A DNA stretch of 26,684 nt from contig JBIKVM010000016.1 in NCBI GenBank assembly GCA_044356825.1, positions 1 through 26,684 on the forward strand. Direction: 5' to 3'. Both the position numbers and the translations under genes were made by a program. Of this stretch, positions 1 to 8,436 are shown one piece after another. Source of the DNA: JAUREX01 sp044356825. Its GTDB lineage: Bacteria > Pseudomonadota > Alphaproteobacteria > Rhodobacterales > Rhodobacteraceae. Within the stretch, counting starts at the first letter, position 1. Every line of letters starts with the position of its first letter. Below the pieces are notes generated by a model. It made no database searches. It worked only from the letters and a program-made list of their open reading frames with translations, and was not told where the DNA came from.

Positions 1-894
1 GCCGAACATCGCGCCGTCGATCACCGCCTGCCGGTCGATCGCGAGCGCGATCGCCCGCCGCACCCGCAGATCCGAGAGCGCCGGCGCCTTGTTGTTCATG
101 GCAAGGATCGTCTCGCCCTCGGTCGAGCCCACGATCACCGCAAAGCGCGGATCGGCCGCGAACTGCGCGAGCGTCTCGGGGGCGGGAAAGACCGGGAAGG
201 CATCGACATCGCCCGCCATCATCGCGGCATAGGCGGCCGTCGGGTCGGAGATGAACTTGAACGTCGCGCGCGCAAGCGCCGGTGCCGCGCCCCAATAGTC
301 GGGGTTGGCGACCAGCTCCACCCGGTCGCCCTGCACCCAGCGATCAAGGCGGAAGGGGCCAGTGCCGACGGGGGCGGTGGCGTTGGTGGCCGCGGACTCG
401 GGCGCCATGATGACGGCATCGCCCCATGCCATGTTCCAGTCGAACGCCCCATTGGGTGCCCCGAGCCGCACCCGCACCGTGAGGGGGTCGATGACCTCGA
501 CCTCGGTGATCGCGGCAAAAAGCTGCTTTTGCGCGTTGGTCGAATCCTCGGCCCGTGCGCGGTCGAGGGTGAACTTGACGTCCTCGGCGTCAAAGCCGGT
601 GCCGTCATGAAATTTCACGCCGGCGCGCAGCCGGAAGGTCCAGACGGCGCCGCCCTCGGAGGCCTCCCAGCTTTCGGCCAGCCCGGGGCGGACCGAGCCG
701 TCGGGGCCAAAGCGCGTCAGCCCCTCGTAGAGATTGGCATAGGTCACTTCGCGGATCGCCGCCGCCGCCCCCGTCGTGGGGTCGAGGTTCGGCGGTTCGA
801 GCTGCATGCCGACCGTGATCGCATCCGGGGCCGCGATCGCTGCCCCCGCCATCAGGGCAAGCGCCGCCAAGGTGGGTGTTATCCGCAGGTGCAT
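1..894 (-). CDS. ABC transporter solute-binding protein, family 5 (peptide type), 3' end outside window
   Basis: First 298 codons of a periplasmic binding protein of the SBP_bac_5 (DppA/OppA-like) family, which captures peptides or similar solutes for an ABC importer. The start at 892-894 gives a typical Sec signal peptide (MHLRITPTLAALALMAGAAIA, cleavage likely after AIA). The mature part follows the family pattern: an early ITVGMQLEPPNLDPTTG segment, then YANLYEGLTRFGPDG, LAESWE, WTFRLRAGVKFHDG, DVKFTLDRA and VGTGPFRLDRW. These are classic family signatures. Family members are usually 500-540 residues, so a little under half is missing at the left edge, along with any permease genes. The substrate cannot be told. 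The potassium channel gene ends 65 bases upstream on the same strand. Confidence 0.88.
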   Translation of the reverse strand, partial: MHLRITPTLAALALMAGAAIAAPDAITVGMQLEPPNLDPTTGAAAAIREVTYANLYEGLTRFGPDGSVRPGLAESWEASEGGAVWTFRLRAGVKFHDGTGFDAEDVKFTLDRARAEDSTNAQKQLFAAITEVEVIDPLTVRVRLGAPNGAFDWNMAWGDAVIMAPESAATNATAPVGTGPFRLDRWVQGDRVELVANPDYWGAAPALARATFKFISDPTAAYAAMMAGDVDAFPVFPAPETLAQFAADPRFAVIVGSTEGETILAMNNKAPALSDLRVRRAIALAIDRQAVIDGAMFG

Positions 895-959
895 GGCCGG
901 TTTCCCGCATGGTGAGAGCGCGCGCAATACGACACAGCCGCGCCACGATTGCAAGGTTT

Positions 960-1886
960 TCAGGGCCCTTCGCCTGCATTGCCCGGTCTGAGGCTCTCGC
1001 GGCGGACCTGGGCACGCATCTGTGCGACCATCTCGTCGGGCAGATCGAAGCGCTGGCGCAGCCTCTCGATCTCGTCCACCTCGGCGGGGTCGAGGTCGCC
1101 GTCGTGATAGGCCTTGCGCAGTTCGGCCTCGAAGATGACGCGCCTGCGCGCCATCTGGTTGGCAAAGGAACTCGCGACGATGCCGGTGAGCAGTGCGACC
1201 GTCGACACGCCGAGGAAGGCCGTGAAGACGCTGATGATCCGCCCGACCGGGGTGACGGGTGCGACATCGCCATAGCCCACGGTCGTGAGTGTGATCGCGG
1301 ACCAGTACATCGCATGCGGGATGGACGCGAACTTGTCGGGCTGAACCTCATTCTCCGCGAAATACATGAGCGCGGAGGTCAAGATGAGCGCGATCGAGAG
1401 CAGATAGAACGCCGCGACGAAGGCGTGCCGCTCGGCCCGGACGGCCTCGAGCAGATCCTCGATCGCGGTCGAATAGTGCGAGAGCTTCAGGAGCCGCACG
1501 AGGCGCAGGATGCGCAGCACGCGCAGATCGAGGCCGGGGAAGAGCATCTGCAGATAGAAGGGCAGGATCGAGACGATGTCGATGATGCCGCCAAAGCTCA
1601 GCAGATAGGCGCGCCGGCCCTGCCACGCCCGCCCCTCGCCGAAACGCGCGCCCGCCGACCAGAGGCGCAGCAGATACTCAAGCGTGAAGAAGGCGATGCT
1701 CACGCGTTCGAACCACAGGAAGACGCTGCGGTCGCGCGACGAGAGCCACGGCAGGGTTTCGAGCACAACGGCAAGCACGTTGAGAAGGACCAACACGGTG
1801 ATGACGCGGTCGCACCAGAGACTCGCGCGATCGCCATCGGCTCCCTTGTCGAGGATTTCCATCGTCCGGCGTCGGAGAGCCTTCAT
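960..1886 (-). CDS. Voltage-gated potassium channel (six-TM Kv type)
   Basis: A 308-residue inner-membrane ion channel. Hydrophobic segments fit S1-S6. The S4 voltage sensor is visible at about residues 121-136, with arginines spaced by three (LRVLRILRLVRLLKL). The potassium selectivity filter TTVGYGD lies at about residues 201-207, between S5 and S6. The C-terminal tail (about residues 240-308) is charged and helical, with no obvious nucleotide-binding domain. I start at the ATG at 1884-1886, which has GAGG about seven bases upstream. The frame stays open to a TTG at 1946, but that extension is arginine-rich and lacks a ribosome binding site. The phosphatase gene lies 96 bases upstream on the same strand; I see no functional link. 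Potassium selectivity is secure from the filter; gating and role are inferred. Confidence 0.93.
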   Translation of the reverse strand: MKALRRRTMEILDKGADGDRASLWCDRVITVLVLLNVLAVVLETLPWLSSRDRSVFLWFERVSIAFFTLEYLLRLWSAGARFGEGRAWQGRRAYLLSFGGIIDIVSILPFYLQMLFPGLDLRVLRILRLVRLLKLSHYSTAIEDLLEAVRAERHAFVAAFYLLSIALILTSALMYFAENEVQPDKFASIPHAMYWSAITLTTVGYGDVAPVTPVGRIISVFTAFLGVSTVALLTGIVASSFANQMARRRVIFEAELRKAYHDGDLDPAEVDEIERLRQRFDLPDEMVAQMRAQVRRESLRPGNAGEGP

Positions 1887-1982
1887 CACGCGACCTCGTC
1901 TTGTCCCTCGTGCCGATACCCCGGCGGCCTTATCCCCGACCTTCAAGTGACGCCCGGCTGCACACGACGCCGCGCGACGGCT

Positions 1983-2441
1983 TCATCCCTCGGCGGCGGG
2001 TCCGAAGCGCGCGATCATCCGTGCGCGGATCTGGTCGCGCGTCTGGCGATAGGCCGCGAGCTTCGCCTCGCGCCCCTCGCCGAGCCCCGTCGGATCGAGC
2101 ACGGGCCAGTATTCGACCTCGAGATGGAAGTGCCGCGTGAGCTCGAGCGCCATCCGCTGGCTCGCGGGCGAGAGCGCGATCACGAGATCGAATTGCGAGA
2201 GGTCGTCGCCCCACTGGTGCATTTCCTCGAAGCTGCGCGCGCGGTGGCGCGAAAGCTCGATGCCAAGCTCGGCGCAAACCGAGACGGCAAATCCGTCGAT
2301 GTCCATGTCGCTGCGGACCCCCGCGGACTGGACATAGCACGCCCGGCCGTAGAGCTTCTTCATCAACCCCTCGGCCATGGGCGAGCGCACGGCGTTGTGG
2401 TCGCAGCAGAAGAGGACCGAGGCTGGCAGCGCCCGCTCCAC
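1983..2441 (-). CDS. Low-molecular-weight protein-tyrosine-phosphatase family protein
   Basis: A 152-residue cytoplasmic protein of the LMW-PTP/ArsC-like phosphatase fold. The CX5R catalytic loop is at residues 13-20 (C-DHNAV-RS), directly after the first beta strand (SVLFC). The general-acid Asp is probably the one in VLDPTG near residue 115. The loop differs from the textbook C-X-GN-X-C-R-S: it has Asp-His-Asn-Ala-Val, so the second cysteine used for redox protection in classical members is absent. The start is a GTG only two bases after the UPF0262 stop, so the two genes are almost certainly co-translated. Substrate is unknown; arsenate reduction is less likely without the extra cysteines. 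From recall, UPF0262 and this phosphatase are adjacent in many Rhodobacterales. Confidence 0.88.
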   Translation of the reverse strand: MERALPASVLFCCDHNAVRSPMAEGLMKKLYGRACYVQSAGVRSDMDIDGFAVSVCAELGIELSRHRARSFEEMHQWGDDLSQFDLVIALSPASQRMALELTRHFHLEVEYWPVLDPTGLGEGREAKLAAYRQTRDQIRARMIARFGPAAEG

Positions 2442-2443
2442 CC

Positions 2444-2920
2444 CTAGCCCCAGTGCAGGACGCAGATGAGGGTGAAGAGGCGCCGCGCCGTGTCGATGTC
2501 GACCTGGGCCTTGCCCTCGAGTCGTTCCTGCAGCACGCGCGCGCCCTCGTTGTGGATGCCGCGGCGCGCCATGTCGATCGTCTCGATCTGGCTCGGCGGC
2601 AGGCGCTTCACCGCGTCGAAATAGCTCTCGCAGATCTGGAAATAATCCTTCACCACCTGCCGGAACGGCCCGAGCGAGAGGTGGAACGCCCCGACGGGCA
2701 CCGCATCCTCGGTCGCGACCTCGACAACAAGCCGCCCCTCGCGGATCGCAAGCCCGAGGCGGTAGGGTCCGGGCAACGCGCCGCGCCCCTCGCGCGCCGG
2801 CAGGGCAAAGCTGTTGTCCTCGAGCAGATCGAAGATCGCGACGCGGCGTTCCTGCTCGATCTCAGGCGTGGGCGCGCCAAGGCCCCGCTCGTCGATGTCG
2901 ATGTGGCAGATGCGGTTCAT
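2444..2920 (-). CDS. UPF0262 family protein
   Basis: A 158-residue cytoplasmic protein of unknown function. It matches the alphaproteobacterial UPF0262 family through its opening (MNRICHIDID), the block PTPEIEQERRVAIFDLLEDN and the central region with HLSLGPFRQVVKDYF; this identification is from recall. There are no membrane segments or recognisable catalytic motif. The ATG at 2918-2920 matches the family start but has only a weak Shine-Dalgarno. An in-frame ATG eight codons upstream (2942-2944) is a poorer alternative. The stop (TAG) is two bases from the phosphatase start, marking an operon. In related genomes this pair usually sits between hisD and infA; neither is here. Confidence 0.88.
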   Translation of the reverse strand: MNRICHIDIDERGLGAPTPEIEQERRVAIFDLLEDNSFALPAREGRGALPGPYRLGLAIREGRLVVEVATEDAVPVGAFHLSLGPFRQVVKDYFQICESYFDAVKRLPPSQIETIDMARRGIHNEGARVLQERLEGKAQVDIDTARRLFTLICVLHWG

Positions 2921-3085
2921 GGTCGAGGCCGTGCTGACGTGCATCCTGAGGTGATGCCTGACCGCGCCGCCGGAGGCAAGGCGCCTCAGCCCCCGGCCAT
3001 CACCCCAACGACGTTGAGGGAGCCGCCCCACGCCCATCTCCCGGCCAGCGGTCGCGCCAAGATGGATCGACCGCAGCACGCCTGC

Positions 3086-3901
3086 CTAGGGATCGGGCCG
3101 CGCGAGGCGCTCGTGCACCTCCGCAAGGTCGATCTCGCCGCGCGGCGCGGGACTGTCGGGATCGTCGATGTCGTAGCGAAAGAGGCGGAAGTCGCGCCGA
3201 TAGGTGTCGCGCATCATGAAGTGCCCGAGATCGTCGAAATAGGCCGAGACCGGATGCGCCCGCTTCGGGCCAACCCCCTCGCTTTCGTTGAAGCGCGGGA
3301 TGGTCGCGAGATCGACCGCGTGGCGGATCGGCGCGCGGTCGAGCACGACCTGCATCCCGGCGTTGAAGGCCTCGGTGTGAAAGACATGATCGAGCCGCCC
3401 GCCCCCGCGGACCAGCGTCGCGATGTGGTTGGCCTGCGGGGCCCAGTGGATGTCGGGCCAGAACGGCTTCTTCCAGCGGATCGTGTCGCGCGCGAGCAGC
3501 AGGAAGCGGCGGAAGGCCGCGATCTGGTCGAACGCGCCCTCGGTCTCGATGCCATAGGCGCGGCGGATCTTCTCGGCCATGTCGGGCCGATAGCGGCTGC
3601 CCGACCGCTGGATGCCGCAGATCTTGTCGAGGAAGGCCGACAGGATCCGCGCATAGGGGTTGCGCACCGCGCTGAAGGCAAAGCTGCGCCGCGCCTCGAT
3701 GGTGGCGCGGATCACGGGCTGGCTCGGCTCGAGCGCCCATTTGTGGATGCCCGAGGTCGCGTCGTGGATGTCGCCGTCGAAAAAGCGGCCGTGGTCGGTG
3801 AAATACATGATCTGCCCGATGGTCGAGCACGCGGCCTTTGGCACCACCCGATAGGCCATGCTCTCGCTCTCGGTCATCCAGATGCCCGGGAAATCCGCCA
3901 C
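3086..3901 (-). CDS. Sulfotransferase family protein (PAPS-dependent, Sulfotransfer_2-like)
   Basis: A 271-residue protein expected to move sulfate from PAPS to a sugar or other hydroxyl. The 5'-phosphosulfate loop is seen at residues 21-27 (PKAACST, in the place of PKTGSTS-type loops). The 3'-phosphate site is at about residues 80-90 (RNPYARILSAF, with Arg80 and Ser88). I start at the GTG at 3899-3901 because GGAGG lies nine bases upstream and the protein then opens with ADFPGIWMTESE. The frame is open to 4171, but that extension is an out-of-frame shadow of the LamG gene, which ends at 3972. An ATG at 3875-3877 is the other option. It lies 70 bases downstream of the secreted LamG gene on the same strand, possibly co-transcribed. 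The acceptor is unknown; modification of an exported polysaccharide or surface protein is inference. Confidence 0.85.
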   Translation of the reverse strand: MADFPGIWMTESESMAYRVVPKAACSTIGQIMYFTDHGRFFDGDIHDATSGIHKWALEPSQPVIRATIEARRSFAFSAVRNPYARILSAFLDKICGIQRSGSRYRPDMAEKIRRAYGIETEGAFDQIAAFRRFLLLARDTIRWKKPFWPDIHWAPQANHIATLVRGGGRLDHVFHTEAFNAGMQVVLDRAPIRHAVDLATIPRFNESEGVGPKRAHPVSAYFDDLGHFMMRDTYRRDFRLFRYDIDDPDSPAPRGEIDLAEVHERLARPDP

Positions 3902-3971
3902 CGCCGCAATCCTCCGCCTGAAATCGGGGCCATCTTCACGGAAAACCCGGCCCGAGACAAGCCGCCCCCCG

Positions 3972-6077
3972 TCAGGGCGGCGCGGCCTTCCACGGGTGGT
4001 CGGCCGGCAGGTTGCCTTGGAGGCCCCATTTCCACGCGAGATACCCCTCGATGCGCTGGCGTTCGGGGGCCGCGAGGGCGGTGTAGGAGACGACCACTTC
4101 GGCGACCGAGGCGTGGGTAAAATAGTTGGAGACTGCCCCGCCCTGCTGGCTTCCGACCGCGATGCCGTCAAAGTTGACCGGGATGGGCATGTTGGGCAGG
4201 GATCGGGGCTGCGGGCTGCCGGCCACGCCCGTCCGCCAGAACCAGACGCTCTGCCCCTCCTGCACCGCCTCGAAGAGGTGATGCGCCCCGCCGACGTCCG
4301 CGCTCAGGTTGCTGAACGCATCGTTTGTCCATGTCCCGAATGCATGCGTGGTTCCTCCCGATGCGCGATACATGCTCCGGATTGCTCGACCGGCCCCTGT
4401 TTGTCCGATCGCGACAGGAAGATCCTCACCCGACCCGCTCACATACCGCATCAAGACGAAGAACGACACGTCATTGACGCCGAGCGCCCCGACGCCGGTC
4501 GCGCTCAGGAAGTCGTTCGCCCCGTCGAACAGAACCGTCTGCCGGCCGTTCAGGGCGCCGGGCGAGAGGACCGGCTGCTGCGCCGGCACCGCCTGCCCGA
4601 CATGCCGCCCGTTCCCCGACTTGTCGCGCCACTCGCTGACCGAGTGTTGCAGTGTCAGCGTCGAGGCATCGTCGGCATCGAACCACAGATCGAGCGCCCC
4701 CCCGAGATCTGCGGGCGACCACCCCGCGGGGGGCGCCGCCTTCCACGGGTGATCGACCGGCAGGTTCCCCTGCAAGCCCCATTTCCACGCGAGATACCCC
4801 TCGATGCGCTGGCGTTCGGGGGCCGCGAGGGTGGTCGCGACCAGAACGACCTCGTGCATGAGGCCTTGCCAACTGTTCTGCGGGCTGCCTTCCCACCCGA
4901 GGTTCAGCGCATTGCCGCTGTAGGGGGAACTGGCGGCCGCACCTCTCTGGGTTCCGTCGATGAAGGCACGGCTCTGGTTGCCGGTCGCGACATGCGAGAG
5001 CAGCCGGCGGCTGCCGTCGAACAGCGCGTCCGTCCCCGCATATGGCGAACAGCAGGCACCGTCCTGCACAAGTAAGCTGGTCGCGCCTTCGGTCTTACCG
5101 AGGAAGAACCAACCATCGTTCGATCCGAGGACGCCGGAATAGAACCGCGTGGGCGACCCCTCATAGGCGATGACGCCGAAGACACCGTAATCGCCGAAGG
5201 ATGTCCGCACGAGTGGCGTCGCGAGGCGGTCGTCGACCCCGTCCCAGCGCAATGCCGCCCGCCCCCCGACCGAGGTCAGCGTAGGCTGCAGGTTGCCGTT
5301 TGCCTGCACGGCGTGCCGGCCCTTCCCCGACTTGTCCCGCCACTCGCTGACGGCCTGGGTCGTCTGGAATGTCAGCGTCGCGGCGTCATCGGCGTCGAAC
5401 CAGAGCGCCAGCGCCGGCCCGAGGTCGGCGGGCGACCACGGCCCCGTGCCCTTCGCCACCGTCGCCGTCCGCGCTGCCCCCGTGCCGGCGGGGGTGGTGA
5501 GGGTGACGGTGAGCGTCAGCGTGCCGTCGGCGAGCGCCGTGAGGTCGAGGCCCGTGACGGCGTGGGGGCTCGCGGTGATGGTGCCGGAGCCGGAGACGCT
5601 GCCGCCGCCATCGCTGGCGATCTGCCAGGCGAAGGTGGCGCCGGGCGGGGGCTTGCTGATCTGGAAGGCGGCGGCGCTCGCGTTGGCGGAGGTGATGGGG
5701 TCGGTCGTCCACGCCGCGCGGTAGGTCTGGACCTTCACGCCCGAGAGGTCCGGCGGCGTGAAGGTGAGCGTCAGCGGATTGCCCGCCACGTCGCGGATGG
5801 CGCCGCCCGCAAGGTCGACCTCGCCGCTCGCAACAATGCCCGCCGGCGCGAAATCCCCCGCCACGACGTCATAGGCGAACTCCAGCACCTGCGTCCCCGA
5901 CCCGCCCCGATAGGTCGCGGCCCGAACCTCCCCTCCCCCGAAATCCAGCCAGACGCGCGGCACGCCCCCCGAGACATCCACCACCACCGACTTCGACGTC
6001 GCCACCGTGAACCCGAGCGGCGCCGCCCCGGCCAAAGCGGGCAGGAGGCAAAGCAGGAGGGCGAGCAGGAGGCGCAC
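3972..6077 (-). CDS. Secreted protein with an Ig-like N-terminal region and two tandem LamG-like modules
   Basis: A 701-residue exported protein. The GTG at 6075-6077 yields a clean signal peptide (MRLLLALLLCLLPALAGA, cleaved about residue 18) and has GGGGT upstream. A GTG at 6114-6116 would add 13 residues and has no good ribosome binding site. Residues 20-115 resemble bacterial Ig-like modules (VPRVWLDFGGG, YRGGSGTQVLEFAYDV, GDFAPAG). Residues 140-210 form a second beta-rich stretch. Then come two copies, about residues 214-450 and 452-701, each opening with WSPADLG, LWFDADDA, TLT and VSEWRDKSG, and closing with LAAPERQRIEGYLAWKWGLQGN. The modules fit concanavalin/LamG-like folds, so carbohydrate or surface binding is a fair guess. 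There is no membrane anchor, autotransporter barrel or LPXTG. The middle looks somewhat less GC-rich than its neighbours. Specific function unknown. Confidence 0.85.
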   Translation of the reverse strand: MRLLLALLLCLLPALAGAAPLGFTVATSKSVVVDVSGGVPRVWLDFGGGEVRAATYRGGSGTQVLEFAYDVVAGDFAPAGIVASGEVDLAGGAIRDVAGNPLTLTFTPPDLSGVKVQTYRAAWTTDPITSANASAAAFQISKPPPGATFAWQIASDGGGSVSGSGTITASPHAVTGLDLTALADGTLTLTVTLTTPAGTGAARTATVAKGTGPWSPADLGPALALWFDADDAATLTFQTTQAVSEWRDKSGKGRHAVQANGNLQPTLTSVGGRAALRWDGVDDRLATPLVRTSFGDYGVFGVIAYEGSPTRFYSGVLGSNDGWFFLGKTEGATSLLVQDGACCSPYAGTDALFDGSRRLLSHVATGNQSRAFIDGTQRGAAASSPYSGNALNLGWEGSPQNSWQGLMHEVVLVATTLAAPERQRIEGYLAWKWGLQGNLPVDHPWKAAPPAGWSPADLGGALDLWFDADDASTLTLQHSVSEWRDKSGNGRHVGQAVPAQQPVLSPGALNGRQTVLFDGANDFLSATGVGALGVNDVSFFVLMRYVSGSGEDLPVAIGQTGAGRAIRSMYRASGGTTHAFGTWTNDAFSNLSADVGGAHHLFEAVQEGQSVWFWRTGVAGSPQPRSLPNMPIPVNFDGIAVGSQQGGAVSNYFTHASVAEVVVSYTALAAPERQRIEGYLAWKWGLQGNLPADHPWKAAPP
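4023..4078. repeat. Direct repeat copy A, LamG module C-terminus
   Basis: These 56 bases are identical to 4776-4831, exactly 753 bases (251 codons) away. They encode the RQRIEGYLAWKWGLQG block. Similarity continues at lower identity back to about 3983, where the HPWKAAPP tail is encoded. Protein-level similarity is much weaker in the middle of the module than at this end. Confidence 0.95.
4776..4831. repeat. Direct repeat copy B, LamG module C-terminus
   Basis: Partner of 4023-4078: 56 identical bases at the end of the first LamG-like module. Being in frame, the repeat allows loss or gain of a whole 251-codon module by homologous recombination without breaking the gene. Confidence 0.95.
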
Positions 6078-6141
6078 CGCGAGACCCCGAGAGCAAGACG
6101 GGGAACCTTGGCACACCCGGGGTTAACGGGAGGTGGAGGGG

Positions 6142-8421
6142 TCAGCCCCGCCGGGCGCCCTGAAGGGCGCGCCAGATCCGCTCGGGGGTGAGGGGGGTCT
6201 CGACCGGGCCCGCGCCCGCCGTTGCGAGGGCGTCGCGTACGGCATTGGCGACCGCCCCGAGTGCGCCCACCGTGCCGGCCTCGCCGCAGCCCTTCATCCC
6301 GAGGGGGTTGCGGGTGGAGGGGACGGGTTCGCTGAAAAATCGGATGAAGGGCACGTCGTCGGCACGCGGGATCGCGTAATCCATGAGGCTGCCGGTCAGA
6401 AGCTGCCCCTCGGCGTCGTGGATGAGCGCCTCGGACATCACCTGCCCGATCCCCTGCACGACCCCGCCATGCACCTGCCCCGCGACCAGATCGGGCGCGA
6501 CGAGCGTGCCGAAATCGTCGACGACGGTATAGCGGTCGATCCGGGCGCGGCCCGTCTCGGGGTCGATCTCGACCTCGACCAGATGGGCGCCGTTCGGATA
6601 GGACCGCCCCGGCAGGCGCGCCTCGGTGCGGTGGCGCAGGAGGTCGGCGCGCCCGGCCGCGCGCGCCATCTGCGCGGCCTCGGACAGGCTGAGCGCGAGG
6701 TTCGATCCCGGCGCACGAAAGGCCCCGTCATCGAAGCGCACGCCCTCCGCCCCTGTCTGGGCCGCGACGAAGGGGGTGAAGGCCGCGATCATGGTCGCGA
6801 CGGTCGCAAGGGTCGCGTTCGTCTGCACCGTGACCGAGCGCGACCCGCCCGTGCCGCCGCCCTTGGGGATGCGGTCGCTGTCGCCCTGAAGGATGCGGAT
6901 GCGCTCGGTCGGGATGCCGGTGTTGGCGGCGAGGAAGCGGGCATAGACCGTCTCGTGGCCCTGCCCGTTTGATTGCGTGCCGACCGCGAAGGTCACGCTG
7001 CCGTCTTCCTCGAACATGATCTCGGCCGCCTCGGACGGATCCCCGAGAATCGATTCGATGTAGAACCCGAGCCCGAGGCCCCGCAGCATCCCGCGCCCCG
7101 CCGACGCCGCGCGGCGTGCGGCGAAGCCTGCCGCATCGCCTTCGGCGGAAATGCGGTCGAGTATCCTCGCGAAATCGCCCGTGTCGTAGCTTTCGCCCGT
7201 GGCGGTCGCATGGGGGAAGGCGCGCACGAGATTGCGCCGGCGCAGCTCGAACGGATCGGCGCCGAGGGTGCGCGCGGCCTCGTCGATCGCGCGTTCGAGC
7301 GTCATGATCGCCTCGGGCCGGCCGGCGCCGCGATAGGCATCGACCTGCGTCGTGTGGGTGTAGATCCCGCGCGCCTCCATGCAGGCGGCGGGGATGTCGT
7401 AGACCCCCGTCAGCACCTTGGAGAAAAGCTCGGACTGGATCGCCTGACCGAACTGCGAATTGTAGGCCCCGAGGTTCGACAGCAGCCGCACGCGATAGCC
7501 CGTGATGCGCAGCGCGTCGTCGAAGGCAAGCTCGGCCTCGGCCTCGAGGTCGCGGCCGGCGTTGTCCGAGAGCATCGCCTCGGAGCGGTCCGACATCCAG
7601 CGCACCGGGCGGCCGAGCACACGCGCGGCGGCGGCGATCGCGACATATTCGGGATAGCCCATCGACTTCATCCCGAAGCCGCCGCCGACATCGGGGATGG
7701 TGACGCGGACGGCCTCGGGCGGAAGGCCGAAATGCTCGGCCAGCTGGTCGCGGATCGCCCAGACGCCCTGCCCGCCGAAGGCAAGGTGCAGCCGGCCGTC
7801 CTGCCAGTGCGCGAAGGCGCCGCGCGGCTCCATCGAGAAGGCGGCGATGCGCCCCTGCCGGGTCGTGACGGCGATGCGGTGCCGGGCGGCGGCAAAGGCG
7901 GCCTCGGTCGCGGCCGCATCGCCCGCCCGCCAGAGATAGGCGATGTTGTCGGGCACCTCGGGGTGCACGACCGGGCCGCCCGGCGCGAGGTCGAGCTTGG
8001 CCTCGAGCCCCTCGAGGTCGAGCTCGACCATCTCGGCCGCGATCCGCGCCTCGGCCGCCGTCCCGGCAACCACGATCGCGACCGGCTCGCCGACAAAGCG
8101 CACGACCCCGCGCGCCAGAACCGGGCGCACCGGCCCCGCCCCGCGCGCCCCGCCGCGGTCCTGCACGCGCACGCCGCGCATCGCGGGGTTGATCCCGAGC
8201 GCATCGAGCTCCGCCCCCGCCAGCACCGCCTGCACCCCCGGCGCCGCGCGCGCCGCATCGAGGTCGATCCCGCGTATGGCGGCATGGGCCATGGGCGAGC
8301 GCACGAAGGCGGCGTGCAGCGCGTCGGCCGGGGCGATGTCGTCGATGTAACGCCCCGTGCCGGTCAGAAAGCGGGCATCCTCAAGCCTCTTGCCCGTCTG
8401 GTGGGTTCCGAAAACACCCAT
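6142..8421 (-). CDS. Xanthine dehydrogenase/CoxL-family molybdopterin-binding subunit (form II)
   Basis: A 759-residue molybdenum hydroxylase large subunit. The N-terminal region (GKRLEDARFLTGTGRYIDD) begins the Ald_Xan_dh_C domain; the molybdopterin-binding domain follows (DVGGGFGMKS, then the active-site loop). That loop reads AYRGAGR at residues 362-368, the form-II signature, not the AYXCSFR of true CO dehydrogenase. The catalytic glutamate is E714 in GCGEAG. I start at the second of two tandem ATGs (8419-8421), because AGGAGG at 8427-8432 is five bases upstream of it. The FAD (CoxM) and 2Fe-2S (CoxS) subunits it normally needs are not adjacent. The upstream neighbour is a decarboxylase and the downstream one a LamG protein. 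Substrate unknown; an aldehyde, purine or N-heterocycle would suit the family. Confidence 0.9.
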   Translation of the reverse strand: MGVFGTHQTGKRLEDARFLTGTGRYIDDIAPADALHAAFVRSPMAHAAIRGIDLDAARAAPGVQAVLAGAELDALGINPAMRGVRVQDRGGARGAGPVRPVLARGVVRFVGEPVAIVVAGTAAEARIAAEMVELDLEGLEAKLDLAPGGPVVHPEVPDNIAYLWRAGDAAATEAAFAAARHRIAVTTRQGRIAAFSMEPRGAFAHWQDGRLHLAFGGQGVWAIRDQLAEHFGLPPEAVRVTIPDVGGGFGMKSMGYPEYVAIAAAARVLGRPVRWMSDRSEAMLSDNAGRDLEAEAELAFDDALRITGYRVRLLSNLGAYNSQFGQAIQSELFSKVLTGVYDIPAACMEARGIYTHTTQVDAYRGAGRPEAIMTLERAIDEAARTLGADPFELRRRNLVRAFPHATATGESYDTGDFARILDRISAEGDAAGFAARRAASAGRGMLRGLGLGFYIESILGDPSEAAEIMFEEDGSVTFAVGTQSNGQGHETVYARFLAANTGIPTERIRILQGDSDRIPKGGGTGGSRSVTVQTNATLATVATMIAAFTPFVAAQTGAEGVRFDDGAFRAPGSNLALSLSEAAQMARAAGRADLLRHRTEARLPGRSYPNGAHLVEVEIDPETGRARIDRYTVVDDFGTLVAPDLVAGQVHGGVVQGIGQVMSEALIHDAEGQLLTGSLMDYAIPRADDVPFIRFFSEPVPSTRNPLGMKGCGEAGTVGALGAVANAVRDALATAGAGPVETPLTPERIWRALQGARRG

Positions 8422-8436
8422 CATCGCCTCCTGCGC

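Noticed and set aside
960..1946. TTG start adding 20 residues to the potassium channel
   Set aside because: The extension has no ribosome binding site, while the ATG at 1884-1886 does.
2453..4120. 555-codon plus-strand frame opposite UPF0262 and the sulfotransferase
   Set aside because: It mirrors the third-codon-position bias of genuine minus-strand genes and has no domain or ribosome binding site.
3902..4171. Longer N-terminus for the sulfotransferase
   Set aside because: The extension overlaps the LamG gene in another frame and is rich in Ser, Pro and Arg; the GTG at 3899-3901 has a good GGAGG.
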